The notes under the pieces are model-generated. The model worked only from the letters and a program-made list of their open reading frames with translations, made no database searches and had not been told where the DNA came from. Positions 7,522 to 16,401 of a stretch of 43,302 nt of DNA are shown here, one piece after another (position 1 is the first letter of the stretch; every line of letters begins with the position of its first letter). This DNA comes from an uncultured Phycisphaerae bacterium (GTDB lineage Bacteria > Planctomycetota > Phycisphaerae > Sedimentisphaerales > Anaerohalosphaeraceae), in assembly GCA_937949545.1 (NCBI GenBank), contig CALEDR010000032.1, forward strand, positions 1-43,302, given 5' to 3'. Made by a program: the position numbers and the translations under genes.

Positions 7522-8463
7522 ATGAAGCTTGCCTCCTGTTTTTACAATAACCGCGTTACATGCGGAATTGTAACGCCGGAAGGTTTTCTTGACATTCCAA
7601 CCGCCACTCAGAACGATCCGAAAAACCGCCTTCACAGCATTAAGGAAATCCTGATTAAAGGGGCCTCTGCAATGGAGACGCTCCAGAAGATTTTGGAGCG
7701 GCCGACAGAAAAAATTCCTTATGAGAATCTGATGTGGCTGGCTCCGATTCCAAAGCCCAATAAGATTCTGGCTTTGGCGGGAAACTATCCGCAGCACATT
7801 CAGGAAACGGGCCGATATAAGGATTTGCCGAATCTGACGGGCAGGAAAAGTCCAATCCGGCCGTTTATGATGCCCCCGACGGCGGCCTGCGGACATCAGA
7901 AAACAATTCTGTGGCCCCTGTACAGCAAAGAGGTGGATTATGAGATTGAACTGGCAGTCATTATCGGAAAGACCGCACGTGCCCTCTCACCGGAACGGGC
8001 CCAAAACGTGATTGCCGGCTATACGATTGCCAATGATATTTCGGCCCGCTCGGTGACCTTCGGCCGGCCAAAAGAAACGGGCGGCGAAAAGGATTTCTAT
8101 GAATGGCTGATGGGCAAATGGTCAGACGATTTTTTCCCTCTGGGGCCGTGGATGGTCACAGCCGATGAAATTGCCGACCCGCAGAATCTTTCGATGACGC
8201 TGAAAGTCAACGGTGAAGTGCGTCAGCACGCCTCCACCGCCGAAATGATTTATACGGTTTGCGAAATCGTCTCCTTCCTGAGCTATCTGATGACGCTGGA
8301 GCCTGGGGATGTCATTGCCACCGGCACGCCGCACGGTGTCGGTGCCGCGACCGGGCGCTACCTGCAGCCCGGCGATGTGATGGAATGCACTATCGAAGGC
8401 ATCGGCACCCTGACCAACCGAATGGGCGAAAAGCCCCCGGCGTTTTACACCGGCGTACGATAA
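7522..8463 (+). CDS. Fumarylacetoacetate hydrolase (FAH) family protein
   Basis: 313 residues. FAH-fold enzymes hydrolyse, decarboxylate or hydrate 2-keto acids using a divalent metal. Residues ~1-75 form the small N-terminal domain; the catalytic FAH domain spans ~80-305. The metal ligands are visible: Glu141 and Glu143 in VDYEIELAVIIG, and Asp172 in YTIANDISARS. The C-terminal GDVIATGTPHGVG loop and the LQPGD.ME.TIEGIGTL ending are also typical. The insertion around 98-115 and 180-200 is longer than in the shortest family members. It stands alone on the + strand, divergent from the GH29 gene and convergent with the PQQ gene (10 bases between stops). The substrate cannot be read from sequence; catabolism of a sugar-derived keto acid is plausible in this genome. 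No clear Shine-Dalgarno was seen. Confidence 0.88.
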   Translation: MKLASCFYNNRVTCGIVTPEGFLDIPTATQNDPKNRLHSIKEILIKGASAMETLQKILERPTEKIPYENLMWLAPIPKPNKILALAGNYPQHIQETGRYKDLPNLTGRKSPIRPFMMPPTAACGHQKTILWPLYSKEVDYEIELAVIIGKTARALSPERAQNVIAGYTIANDISARSVTFGRPKETGGEKDFYEWLMGKWSDDFFPLGPWMVTADEIADPQNLSMTLKVNGEVRQHASTAEMIYTVCEIVSFLSYLMTLEPGDVIATGTPHGVGAATGRYLQPGDVMECTIEGIGTLTNRMGEKPPAFYTGVR

Positions 8464-8473
8464 ACTCCTTCTC

Positions 8474-9703
8474 TTATTCCAGTGTCCAGAGAATCAGGTT
8501 TTCCTGGTCTTTGATATAGATGCGGCTGCCTGAAAGAACCGGATGTGCATAGGTCTGCGTCTGGGAAACCTTATAGGATGCTGTCTGTTTGAATTCCTTC
8601 GGATTGGGCTCAAACACAACCAAATCACCTGTCGGCGACAAAAACATCAGAACCGAACCGGCATCGACAATGGCTCCAAAGCCGCCGCGGTCATACTGGG
8701 TCTGGCCGCGCCAGCCGAGCGTGCCGTCTGAGGCATTCAGGCAGAATAAAAAGCCGGTGTCCGTCAGACCGTACAGAAAGCCCTGATGAAGAACAGGGGT
8801 ATTGTATTTGGCGGACACTTCCTTGTTTTCCCAGAGCGAGCGGGCCGAAAAGCCGTCGGCCTGCTTTTCCACTCGGACAGCAAACGTTCCCCGCTGAGCA
8901 CCGGAATAGATGACCGTTTGTCCATCCACAACGGGAGAAACGGAATTGTAAGAGCGTTCCAGCGGCGGAAACGGCAGTTCCCAAAGAAGCTTGCCGTCGC
9001 TTAGGGCCAGCCCGACCAGTTTCTTGTCGGTAAACGCGACCACCTGCCGGCTCCCCTCAACCGTCAATAGAACCGGCGAGGCATAGGCGGGCCCTTCCTG
9101 TGTCCACTGCCAGCGGGGCTGACCGGAATTTACGTCATAGGCGACGACGCCGCCGTTGTCTTCTTTGCCCAGCTGAACAATCGCCATTCCGTCGGCGACC
9201 AAAGGTGAAACAGCCGTGTAAAACCGCACGACGGCTCCGGAATAGGGGTCCGTCCGCCACAGGAGCTTTCCGTCCTCCGCATTCAGACAGGACACCACGC
9301 CGCCTACGCCGAGGGTGACCACTTTGCCCTCTCCGACGGCCGGAGAACTGCGGGGACCGGGAAATCGCCCCGGAGCGCCGGTGACTGCAGCGGCTTCATA
9401 GCGGTTGGACCAGATTTCCTTTCCGGTTTGGGCATCCAGACACAAAATCACTTCTTCCTTGTCCTGCCGGGTAAAGAGATACAGCCGTTCGCCCACGAGG
9501 GCGGGTGTGGCCACTCCCTGCCCAACGGACACAGACCACTGCTGTTTGAGTTCAGACGGCCACTGGGAAGGAGCGGAAAATCCCTGCACCTTTCCGTCAC
9601 GCCCCGGACCTCGCCACTGCGGCCAGTCGGCGGCCGAAACCGCCGATACCAAGACAGATATCAACCCGGCCCAAACAAATAGAAACAAGATATCCTTTCT
9701 CAT
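8474..9703 (-). CDS. Secreted PQQ-like beta-propeller repeat protein
   Basis: 409 residues from ATG 9703, 8 bases after AAGGA; the in-frame ATG at 9712 overlaps that site. A signal peptide (MRKDILFLFVWAGLISVLVS, ending SAVSAA) is followed by DWPQWRGPGRDG, the usual opening of planctomycete PQQ-like proteins. Repeated blades carry 'G.V.aLD..tGk.lW'-type strands, for example LCLDAQTGKEIW, SCLNAEDGKLLW and VAYDVNSGQPRW. This fold is shared by quinoprotein dehydrogenases and the outer-membrane assembly factor BamB. I see no extra domain, so it is more likely a periplasmic scaffold or binding protein than a dehydrogenase. It is the last gene of the long minus-strand run, 52 bases after the ACT gene. 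Confidence 0.87.
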   Translation of the reverse strand: MRKDILFLFVWAGLISVLVSAVSAADWPQWRGPGRDGKVQGFSAPSQWPSELKQQWSVSVGQGVATPALVGERLYLFTRQDKEEVILCLDAQTGKEIWSNRYEAAAVTGAPGRFPGPRSSPAVGEGKVVTLGVGGVVSCLNAEDGKLLWRTDPYSGAVVRFYTAVSPLVADGMAIVQLGKEDNGGVVAYDVNSGQPRWQWTQEGPAYASPVLLTVEGSRQVVAFTDKKLVGLALSDGKLLWELPFPPLERSYNSVSPVVDGQTVIYSGAQRGTFAVRVEKQADGFSARSLWENKEVSAKYNTPVLHQGFLYGLTDTGFLFCLNASDGTLGWRGQTQYDRGGFGAIVDAGSVLMFLSPTGDLVVFEPNPKEFKQTASYKVSQTQTYAHPVLSGSRIYIKDQENLILWTLE

Positions 9704-9755
9704 AAGACCCATCCTTTCGCAACCATTCCTTTTCCAAAAGAGACGAGCGGACCGA

Positions 9756-10211
9756 TTACCGACGGACCGTCAGACTGCGCCGGACAGACTGTTCGGTTTT
9801 CTTCTTTTTCGGCTCCAAATGTCCTTCAAGGACTTTCATCGCTTTGGGGACATCGGCGACCTTGAGGACGCCGGTTGTGCGTCCGCCGCGAGCGCCCGCC
9901 GTGCAGTAGGCGTACGAAATATTGATATGGGCATCGGCCAGCTTGCCCGTTACCGTCGCCAGCGCACCGGCGTGGTTGGGAAGATTCACACAAAGCACCT
10001 CCGTTTCACTGAACTGGAGGTTGAGCCGTTTGAGGACGGCCCGCACTCGGTCGGCACCGTCTCCCACCAGGCGCATCACGCCGTGCTCATACGAATCCGT
10101 CATGGTCAGCGCCACGATGTTGATTTTGGCCTCTGCAATTTCCTTCAAAATCCGGGCCAGCACACCGGGCTTATTGACCATGAAAATCGAAAATTGGGTG
10201 TCCAGATACAC
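9756..10211 (-). CDS. Tandem ACT-domain protein
   Basis: 151 residues starting at GTG 10211, which follows AGGAG by 7 bases; no better start exists. Two ACT domains fill the protein: ~1-65 (QFSIFMVNKPGVLARILKEI) and ~68-135 (EVLCVNLPNHAGALATVTGK). ACT domains bind amino acids or similar small ligands and commonly regulate enzymes. There is no attached catalytic domain, and the tail is basic (EPKKKKTEQSVRR). Stand-alone double-ACT proteins of this kind occur in many anaerobes. It follows the STAS gene by 44 bases on the same strand. Ligand and target are unknown. Confidence 0.85.
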   Translation of the reverse strand: MYLDTQFSIFMVNKPGVLARILKEIAEAKINIVALTMTDSYEHGVMRLVGDGADRVRAVLKRLNLQFSETEVLCVNLPNHAGALATVTGKLADAHINISYAYCTAGARGGRTTGVLKVADVPKAMKVLEGHLEPKKKKTEQSVRRSLTVRR

Positions 10212-10255
10212 GGTCGGCTCCTTTCCTTATTGTTCCCTTTTTGTATGTAAAGACT

Positions 10256-10618
10256 CTACGGATTCTGACGAAACCATTCGAGGGCCTGTGCACAATCGGG
10301 AGAAAACTCAAAAATCCGGTCCAGATGGGTAACCCGGAAGACGCGCATCAGATGCGGCTGAAGACCGCAGATTCGCATTCGCCCGCCGTATTCCCTCAGG
10401 CGCCGCCAGGTATCCACCAGCAGGCCGAGCATCATCGAAGAAAGGAAACGAACCCGGCTCAAATCGATAATCAATCGCTGGGGCCGTCGGGAGGCGACAT
10501 GTTCGCGGAGCATGCTGGCGATCGTCTCCAGTTCCGCCAGACTGACCGACTCCGCATTCAGGGTCGCAATCGCCGCTCCGTCCTGTTCCGTCAGCGTAAG
10601 CCGGTTCAAAACTTCCAT
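10256..10618 (-). CDS. STAS-domain protein (anti-anti-sigma factor type)
   Basis: 120 residues covering one STAS domain. The segment RLIIDLSRVRFLSSMMLGLL matches the conserved helix start where a serine (in FLSS) is phosphorylated by an anti-sigma kinase in SpoIIAA/RsbV-type proteins. In the known switch, the unphosphorylated form binds the kinase and frees a sigma factor; here the partners are not in the window. The length matches the family (~110-120). It lies 51 bases after the ABC ATPase gene and 44 before the ACT gene on the same strand, so it may be co-transcribed, but a functional link to peptide import is not shown. Confidence 0.85.
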   Translation of the reverse strand: MEVLNRLTLTEQDGAAIATLNAESVSLAELETIASMLREHVASRRPQRLIIDLSRVRFLSSMMLGLLVDTWRRLREYGGRMRICGLQPHLMRVFRVTHLDRIFEFSPDCAQALEWFRQNP

Positions 10619-10669
10619 AGGTTTGCTGTTTTCCTTTCCACGCTATTGTATGCGTTTGCGCGGTTTTTG

Positions 10670-11662
10670 TCAATCCGTTACGGAGCCCGCCTTCCAGCAG
10701 GCCGCCCAGTGGTCTTTTCCGTATTCCACCAGGGTTTGCTCCTCCCGAGCACACCGGGCTTCCGCCAACGGACAGCGCGGATGAAACGGACAGCCGGAGG
10801 GAGGATTGGCAGGGCTGGGCACCTCTCCCTTGAGGACAATGCGTTTGCGGGGGCGACCCGGCTCGGGAACAGGAATCGCACTGAGCAGGGCCTGTGTATA
10901 AGGATGAAGGGGCCGTTCAAACAAAGCATCCCGAGGGGCCTGCTCGACAATGCGTCCCAGATACATCACCGCCACCCGGTCGCTGATATGGCGGACCACC
11001 GCCAAATCATGAGCAATAAACAGATACGTCAGCTTCAGCTGCTTCTGCAAATCCATCAGCAGATTGATGATTTGAGACTGGATGGACACATCCAGCGCAC
11101 TGACCGGCTCATCGCAGACCAGAAATTTCGGGCCGAGGGCCAGGGCACGGGCAATCCCGATGCGCTGCCGCTGCCCGCCGGAAAACTCGTGCGGATAGCG
11201 GTCCAGGTAGCGGCGGGATAAACCGACCTGCTCGAGCAGTTCGACAACCCGCTGACGGCGCTGCTGTCCGGAAGCCAGGCCGTGGACCTTCAGCGGCTCT
11301 CCGACAATGGCCTCCACGTTCATCCGCGGATTGAGAGAGCCGTAGGGGTCCTGAAACATAATCTGCATCTGCCGGCGGAGTGGTTTGAGCCGTCCGGCCG
11401 GCATCGACAGCACATCCGTCCCGTCAAAAAAAACCCGCCCCCCGACGGCGGGAATCAGCCGAAGAATCGTCCGCCCTACCGTCGTTTTGCCGCAGCCGCT
11501 TTCCCCGACCAGCCCTAAGGTCTGCCCCGGCTCAATTCGAAAACTGACGCCGTCCACCGCGCGGACAAAACCCACTGTCCGGCCGAACAAGCCGACTCGT
11601 ATCGGAAAATAGGTCTTGAGGTCCTGAACCTCCAGCAGGGGCTTCTTTTCCGCAGACACCAT
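10670..11662 (-). CDS. Oligopeptide ABC importer ATPase (OppF/DppF type)
   Basis: 330 residues from ATG 11662, 8 bases after GGAGG; the in-frame ATG at 11689 lies inside the upstream gene and is rejected. It is the cytoplasmic ATPase of an Opp/Dpp-type importer. Walker A is GESGCGKT (~53-60), the signature is FSGGQRQR and Walker B is [12 protein letters not shown]. The C-terminal oligopeptide/dipeptide extension has the cysteine pattern [14 protein letters not shown]...AC. The ribosome site overlaps the stop of the OppD-type gene and only four bases separate the two genes, so translation is coupled. Together with the neighbouring ATPase it would form the usual heterodimer. The transported substrate (peptide, oligosaccharide or other) cannot be told from the ATPase. 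Confidence 0.93.
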   Translation of the reverse strand: MVSAEKKPLLEVQDLKTYFPIRVGLFGRTVGFVRAVDGVSFRIEPGQTLGLVGESGCGKTTVGRTILRLIPAVGGRVFFDGTDVLSMPAGRLKPLRRQMQIMFQDPYGSLNPRMNVEAIVGEPLKVHGLASGQQRRQRVVELLEQVGLSRRYLDRYPHEFSGGQRQRIGIARALALGPKFLVCDEPVSALDVSIQSQIINLLMDLQKQLKLTYLFIAHDLAVVRHISDRVAVMYLGRIVEQAPRDALFERPLHPYTQALLSAIPVPEPGRPRKRIVLKGEVPSPANPPSGCPFHPRCPLAEARCAREEQTLVEYGKDHWAACWKAGSVTD

Positions 11663-11666
11663 CCGT

Positions 11667-12653
11667 TTATCCTCCGTATCCTTCCGCATACCAGCAGGCC
11701 GCCCGGCGGCCCGGCATCACTTCCTTCAGCGGCGGCTCCTGCGTTTGACAGCGTTTGTCCCGACACCCGATGGAACAGCGGGGATGAAATTTGCAGCCGG
11801 AGGGGAAATCCACCGGATTGGGCACTGTTCCGGGGATAACCTCCAGACGCTTTCGCCGCTCATTGAGCCGCGGCAGCGAGCGGAGCAGTCCCCGCGTATA
11901 AGGATGCAGCGGTCGGGCGAACAGCGGCTCAACCGGCGCCGACTCCACAACCCGCGACGCATACATCACCACGACGGAATCGGCATTTTCCGCCACGACC
12001 CCCAAATCATGGGTAATCAGCAGAATGCTCATCTTCTGCTGCTGCCGCAGATGACGGAGCAGGTCGAGAATCTGGGCCTGAATCGTCACATCCAGGGCCG
12101 TCGTGGGCTCATCGGCAATCAGCAGTTTGGGCATGCAGGACAGCGCCATCGCAATCATCACACGCTGCCGCATTCCGCCGCTGAGCTGATGCGGATATTC
12201 ATCAAATCGCTGCTGGGGGTCGGCAATCCCCACTTTGCCCAGCATCTCCACCGCCGCCTGACGGGCCTGACGGGCGGTTTTTTTCTGGTGCAGCCGAATC
12301 GCCTCCACAATCTGGCTGCCGATGGTAAAAACCGGATTCAGACTGGTCATCGGCTCCTGAAAAATCATCGCAATCTCATTGCCGCGGATGCGCCGCATCT
12401 GAGACTCACTCAGGGACAGCAAATCGCGGTCCTCGAGCAGAATGCGTCCGGAAACGATCCGCCCCGGCGGCTGGGGCACCAGCCGCAGAATCGACAGGGC
12501 TGTAACGCTTTTGCCGCAGCCGCTTTCGCCGACCAGAGCAACTGTCTGTCCGCGCGGGATATCGAAACTGACCTCCTGAACAGCCCGGGCCAGGCCCTGC
12601 TCCGTAGAGAAGTGCGTCGAAAGATTCTGAATGGATAAAAGCATATCCGACAT
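11667..12653 (-). CDS. Oligopeptide ABC importer ATPase (OppD/DppD type)
   Basis: 328 residues. Walker A GESGCGKS (42-49), Q-loop in [11 protein letters not shown], signature LSGGMRQR (157-164), Walker B LLIADEPT (177-184) and a switch His in LLITHDLG are all intact, so it should hydrolyse ATP. The C-terminal extension carries the Opp-family cysteines ([11 protein letters not shown]...AACW). The start ATG lies one base after the stop of the permease gene and behind GAGGGTGG. It pairs with the OppF-type protein downstream. Walker B has Ala at the position often occupied by a bulkier residue, which is normal for OppD. Confidence 0.93.
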   Translation of the reverse strand: MSDMLLSIQNLSTHFSTEQGLARAVQEVSFDIPRGQTVALVGESGCGKSVTALSILRLVPQPPGRIVSGRILLEDRDLLSLSESQMRRIRGNEIAMIFQEPMTSLNPVFTIGSQIVEAIRLHQKKTARQARQAAVEMLGKVGIADPQQRFDEYPHQLSGGMRQRVMIAMALSCMPKLLIADEPTTALDVTIQAQILDLLRHLRQQQKMSILLITHDLGVVAENADSVVVMYASRVVESAPVEPLFARPLHPYTRGLLRSLPRLNERRKRLEVIPGTVPNPVDFPSGCKFHPRCSIGCRDKRCQTQEPPLKEVMPGRRAACWYAEGYGG

Positions 12654-12654
12654 C

Positions 12655-13665
12655 TCAATCCACCCTCAATTTGGGGTCCAGGCAGTCCCGCAGGGCATCA
12701 CCGAACAGATTCAGGGCCAGCGACAGCAGAAAGATGGCAATCGTGGCGGCGGTCATCTCCCACCAGACATCGCGGGCCAGCTCCGCCCGAGCGGCATCAA
12801 TCATCGCTCCCCAGCTGGGTTTGTCGGTCTCACCCAGTCCCAAAAAACTTAAAATCACCTCGGCATGGATGAAATGGACAAACCGCAGCGACAGGTCAAT
12901 GATAATAATGTGAAACACATTCGGCAGGAGATGGGAAAAGATAATGCGGGCATTGGAACAGCCAGTCGCGCGGGCGGCCAGGACATATTCGCTTTCTTTG
13001 CGTTTGATAAACTCGCCGCGGATAAGCCGGCAGATGCCCACCCAGGATGTCAGCCCCATCGCCAGATAGACACTCGTAATGCCCCGCAGTTCCAGTCCGA
13101 AAACGGTTTTATCCCGCAGCACCACAGCAAAGGCCATCAGCAAAAGCAGATAGGGAATTGTACTGAGGGTGGAAATCAGCCAGATAATCAGTTCATCCAG
13201 CCAGCCGCGAAAATAGCCGGCGGCAGCCCCCAGGGGCACGCCGATGGCCAGACTAATCAGCGACGCACAAAGGGCCACTGTAATGGAGGTTTTGGCTCCA
13301 TACAGCGTCCGGCGGAAGGTCGAGCGGCCCATAAAGTCCGTCCCCATCCATTCACGGCGGATTTCCGTTTTGCCGTCCGCCGTCGTCCACTCATACGGAA
13401 CCATCGGCTTCTGATAGGACGGGCCGACAATCTCATTCCAGCGAATAAACGCCGGACTTTCCCACTTGCGGGCCTCCGCAATCCATTCAAAGGCCGCCAG
13501 AGCCAAATAGAAGACAATAATCCAAAAACAGACGACGGCCAGCCGCTGCTTGCGGAGACGGCGAATCCCATCCGCCCACAGAGAGCGGCCCGGCGGGATA
13601 TGCTCCTCGGTCCCCGGCTGAAGGGACGAATTATTCAAGTTTGATTCGCGGGTCAGCCCAGGCAT
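12655..13665 (-). CDS. ABC importer permease (OppC/DppC type)
   Basis: 336 residues. A cytoplasmic N-terminus of about 40 residues is followed by a first membrane helix ([17 protein letters not shown]), a periplasmic loop, and then the binding-protein-dependent transport domain with five helices (for example [20 protein letters not shown]). The EAA loop ([25 protein letters not shown]) contacts the ATPases. The domain motif GTDFMGRS before the permease domain is typical of OppC. The start overlaps the OppB-type gene by 35 bases. No clear Shine-Dalgarno precedes ATG 13665, and a TTG at codon 10 is possible; coupling from the upstream gene probably drives translation. Confidence 0.92.
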   Translation of the reverse strand: MPGLTRESNLNNSSLQPGTEEHIPPGRSLWADGIRRLRKQRLAVVCFWIIVFYLALAAFEWIAEARKWESPAFIRWNEIVGPSYQKPMVPYEWTTADGKTEIRREWMGTDFMGRSTFRRTLYGAKTSITVALCASLISLAIGVPLGAAAGYFRGWLDELIIWLISTLSTIPYLLLLMAFAVVLRDKTVFGLELRGITSVYLAMGLTSWVGICRLIRGEFIKRKESEYVLAARATGCSNARIIFSHLLPNVFHIIIIDLSLRFVHFIHAEVILSFLGLGETDKPSWGAMIDAARAELARDVWWEMTAATIAIFLLSLALNLFGDALRDCLDPKLRVD

Positions 13666-14569
13666 AGCAGATGTCCGTCAATAAGGTAAACACCACAATC
13701 AGCAGCGAAAAGATAAACGTCATCGCATTGATAATAAAGAAATCACGGGAGGCAATCGCCTCAATCATCAGCGAACCCAAACCTGGGATTCCGAAAAACC
13801 GCTCCAGCAGAAGAGACCCCAAAAACAGATAGGGAATCGAAAGAACCACACTGGTAATAATCGGAATCAGGGCATTCTTGAGGACGTGTTTGAAAAGGAC
13901 CTTGGCGGTGGAAAGGCCCTTGGCGAAGGCCGTCCGGACATAATCGCTTCGCATTTCATCCAGCACAATCGTTCGGTAAAACCGAAGGTTGCCGCCCAGA
14001 CCGGCGGCGATGCCGATCAGCACCGGCAGCGCCAGACTGGTCAGGAGGGACTCTTCCGGCATATACATAATCGGAAACATCCCCAGTTTGTAGGCGAAGA
14101 TGTACTGGCCGTAGATGATAAAACTCAAATACGGGATGCTCATTCCGGCTACGCAAAGCACCACCGCCGCCACATCCAGCCAGCTGCCGCGGACAAACGC
14201 CACCATCAGGGCCAGCGAAATCGACAGAACCAGCGTCCCCAGAAACATCGGAACCGTCAAAGACAGAGACGGCCCGACGCCGCGGAGGATTTTGTCGCTG
14301 ATTTTCTCGCGGTCCAGGGCCCGTCCGAAATTGAACGTCAGGGCCTTGCGGAAATGGTCAATAAACTGACTGTCCAGCGACCAGAAAAGCGGCTTATCGA
14401 AACCGTACTCGTGGCGGATTTCCGCGATGGTTTCCGCGTCTGCATTTTTGCCGGCAATCTGCTGGGAAATATCTCCGCCGACTACGGAAAAGAGGAAAAA
14501 CGTCAGCAGCAGCACGCCGACGACAATTGGAACCGTATAAAGCAGTCTTCGAATAATGTAGACAGTCAT
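13631..14569 (-). CDS. ABC importer permease (OppB/DppB type)
   Basis: 312 residues. Residues 1-30 (MTVYIIRRLLYTVPIVVGVL) are the conserved first helix of OppB-type permeases. A periplasmic segment includes YGFDKPLFWSLDSQFIDHF, followed by five further membrane helices. The EAA loop is SDYVRTAFAKGLSTAKVLFK. Its ATG overlaps the TGA of the upstream solute-binding gene by four bases (ATGA), so the two are translationally coupled. With the OppC-type protein it forms the membrane channel of the importer. Confidence 0.92.
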   Translation of the reverse strand: MTVYIIRRLLYTVPIVVGVLLLTFFLFSVVGGDISQQIAGKNADAETIAEIRHEYGFDKPLFWSLDSQFIDHFRKALTFNFGRALDREKISDKILRGVGPSLSLTVPMFLGTLVLSISLALMVAFVRGSWLDVAAVVLCVAGMSIPYLSFIIYGQYIFAYKLGMFPIMYMPEESLLTSLALPVLIGIAAGLGGNLRFYRTIVLDEMRSDYVRTAFAKGLSTAKVLFKHVLKNALIPIITSVVLSIPYLFLGSLLLERFFGIPGLGSLMIEAIASRDFFIINAMTFIFSLLIVVFTLLTDICYAWADPRIKLE

Positions 14570-16401
14570 TTGGATTTCTTTTTGAGCTCGTTCAGGAGTT
14601 CTTTATAGCGGTTTCGCTTCTCCAGGTCAATCCTTCTGTATTTGGCGGTATTATAGGAAAACTCGTGGGGCTTGGCGTTTTTGTACCACCCGTGGATAAT
14701 CGCAATCGCGACGCGGTGATTCAGAAAGACGGCCGGACAGTCCTCCAGCATAATTCGCTCCATTTGACGGCACAGCCGGGTTCGTTCCGGACCGGGAAAC
14801 ATCGGCTCGGCCTGACGATACAATGCGTCAAACTCCGGATTGGAATAAAAGAAATGGTTGCCGCCGTACCCCCAGTTCCAGGAGCAGAAGCCCATCAGCA
14901 TATCGAGGGAATCCGGAATGCTCGGGCTGGCCCCGCTGAAGAAAATTTGGAGTTTGCCCTTGTTCAGGCCGTCCAGATAGGTCGGCCAGTCCATATAATC
15001 GACGCGAAGCTGCAGGCCGACATCCGCCAGATATTTCTGCAGAAACTGGCCAATCTGACGGTCCAAATTTGATGTGCCCGGAATCGCGATGGTCAGCGGG
15101 GGGATGGACCCGCCGTGAATCCGCTGCGCTTCCTGAAGGAGCGCACGGGCTTCGGCCGGGTCATATTTGGCATAATCCGTGTGGACAATGTTGGGGTCAT
15201 ATTCCTCCAATCCCGGCGGCAGATAGCCGTGGGCGACCTTGTGCACGCCGTTAAAGAACAGGCGAATGGCGGCCTGGCGGTCGACGGCGCGGCTGACGGC
15301 CATTCGAAGGGGCTTGTTGGGGCCGAGCACGGGATCCTGCATATTGAAGCCGATCCAGAAAACCGACGGGTCATCAAAAACAAGCAGGCGAATATCCCGT
15401 TCGGCCATCGCAGGGGTGGCCGTGAGGGTATCCGGATTGACAGCCTGAGCGAAGTTGTCCTTGAAAATCTGCATAATATCCAAATCGCCGCGCAGAAACA
15501 TCAGCCAGGCGGGCTGAAACTCTTCAATAATACGGTACACAATCGCATCCGCAAACGGAAGGGGCTTGCCGGCATCCTCCAGATAGCCGTTCTCCCAATC
15601 GGACGGCTCGCCTTCCGTCGGATAAGTTCCGCCGTGCCAGTTTTCATTCCGAACCAGTTCGATATAAAACCCTCGTTCCCAGACCTTCAGCCGAAACGGA
15701 CCGGTACCGACGGGATGATACATGATGTCTTTGCCGTAATAGTCCACGGCTTCGCGCGGGACCGGGGCCGTGACAGCGGAAGCCAGATACCAAATCAGCT
15801 GAGGCCATGGCTTGGTCAGCTTCAGCCGGAGTGTATAATCATCGAGGGCACGCAGCCCCTCCACCTCCACGCTGTAATCCACATCCGACTCCCGCCGAAA
15901 GCTCTTGGTATATTCGCGAAAGCCATCCAGTCCGACGATGCGTCCGTTCCAGTCGGTCCATCGCTGACTCATATATTTGACGTTGGCGATGCGTTTGAGG
16001 GCAAACACAAAATCCGCCGCCTTCACCTCCCGCCCTTTGCCGTCAGGGAAACAGGGGTCGTCGTGATAGAAAATGCCTTTTCGGATGCGGATGGTATAGG
16101 TCAGATGGTCCTCGCTGATGTCCGGCATATCCTCGGCCAGCAGAGGCACCAGCTCGACCGGACGCTTGAGGTAATGATATTCATAAAGGGATTCGTAAAT
16201 CTGTGAGGCCACTCCGATGGAATAGACATCGGTCAGGTTTCCGCAGTCGAGCGTCTGAATCTTGGAAAACATCGGCACCCGAATCACCATCCGTTCCGAG
16301 GCAGAGGAATCCGACCTTCGGCGGCAGCCGGCAGGCAAACAGGCGGCCAGGACCAGTAAAATCGAGGCGGCCAGACGAACTTGAACGGCTCTTTTTTTCA
16401 T
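14566..16401 (-). CDS. Extracellular solute-binding lipoprotein, family 5 (copy 2)
   Basis: 611 residues. ATG 16401 overlaps the stop of the upstream paralogue (ATGA) and gives a proper lipoprotein signal: MKKRAVQVRLAASILLVLAA followed by lipobox PAGC. The upstream in-frame ATG at 16476 would add 25 residues inside the other gene. The mature protein has the SBP family 5 layout: an early IQTLDCGNLTD strand, 'YTIRIRKGIFYHDDP' near residue ~100, VGTGPF near ~225, and the PDTLDML-like region near the C-terminus (IPDSLDMLMGF). It should capture the substrate outside the membrane for the permeases that follow directly. It is clearly paralogous to copy 1 (shared HYLKRP.ELVP, KGR.V.A.DF..A.KRIA). Confidence 0.93.
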   Translation of the reverse strand: MKKRAVQVRLAASILLVLAACLPAGCRRRSDSSASERMVIRVPMFSKIQTLDCGNLTDVYSIGVASQIYESLYEYHYLKRPVELVPLLAEDMPDISEDHLTYTIRIRKGIFYHDDPCFPDGKGREVKAADFVFALKRIANVKYMSQRWTDWNGRIVGLDGFREYTKSFRRESDVDYSVEVEGLRALDDYTLRLKLTKPWPQLIWYLASAVTAPVPREAVDYYGKDIMYHPVGTGPFRLKVWERGFYIELVRNENWHGGTYPTEGEPSDWENGYLEDAGKPLPFADAIVYRIIEEFQPAWLMFLRGDLDIMQIFKDNFAQAVNPDTLTATPAMAERDIRLLVFDDPSVFWIGFNMQDPVLGPNKPLRMAVSRAVDRQAAIRLFFNGVHKVAHGYLPPGLEEYDPNIVHTDYAKYDPAEARALLQEAQRIHGGSIPPLTIAIPGTSNLDRQIGQFLQKYLADVGLQLRVDYMDWPTYLDGLNKGKLQIFFSGASPSIPDSLDMLMGFCSWNWGYGGNHFFYSNPEFDALYRQAEPMFPGPERTRLCRQMERIMLEDCPAVFLNHRVAIAIIHGWYKNAKPHEFSYNTAKYRRIDLEKRNRYKELLNELKKKSK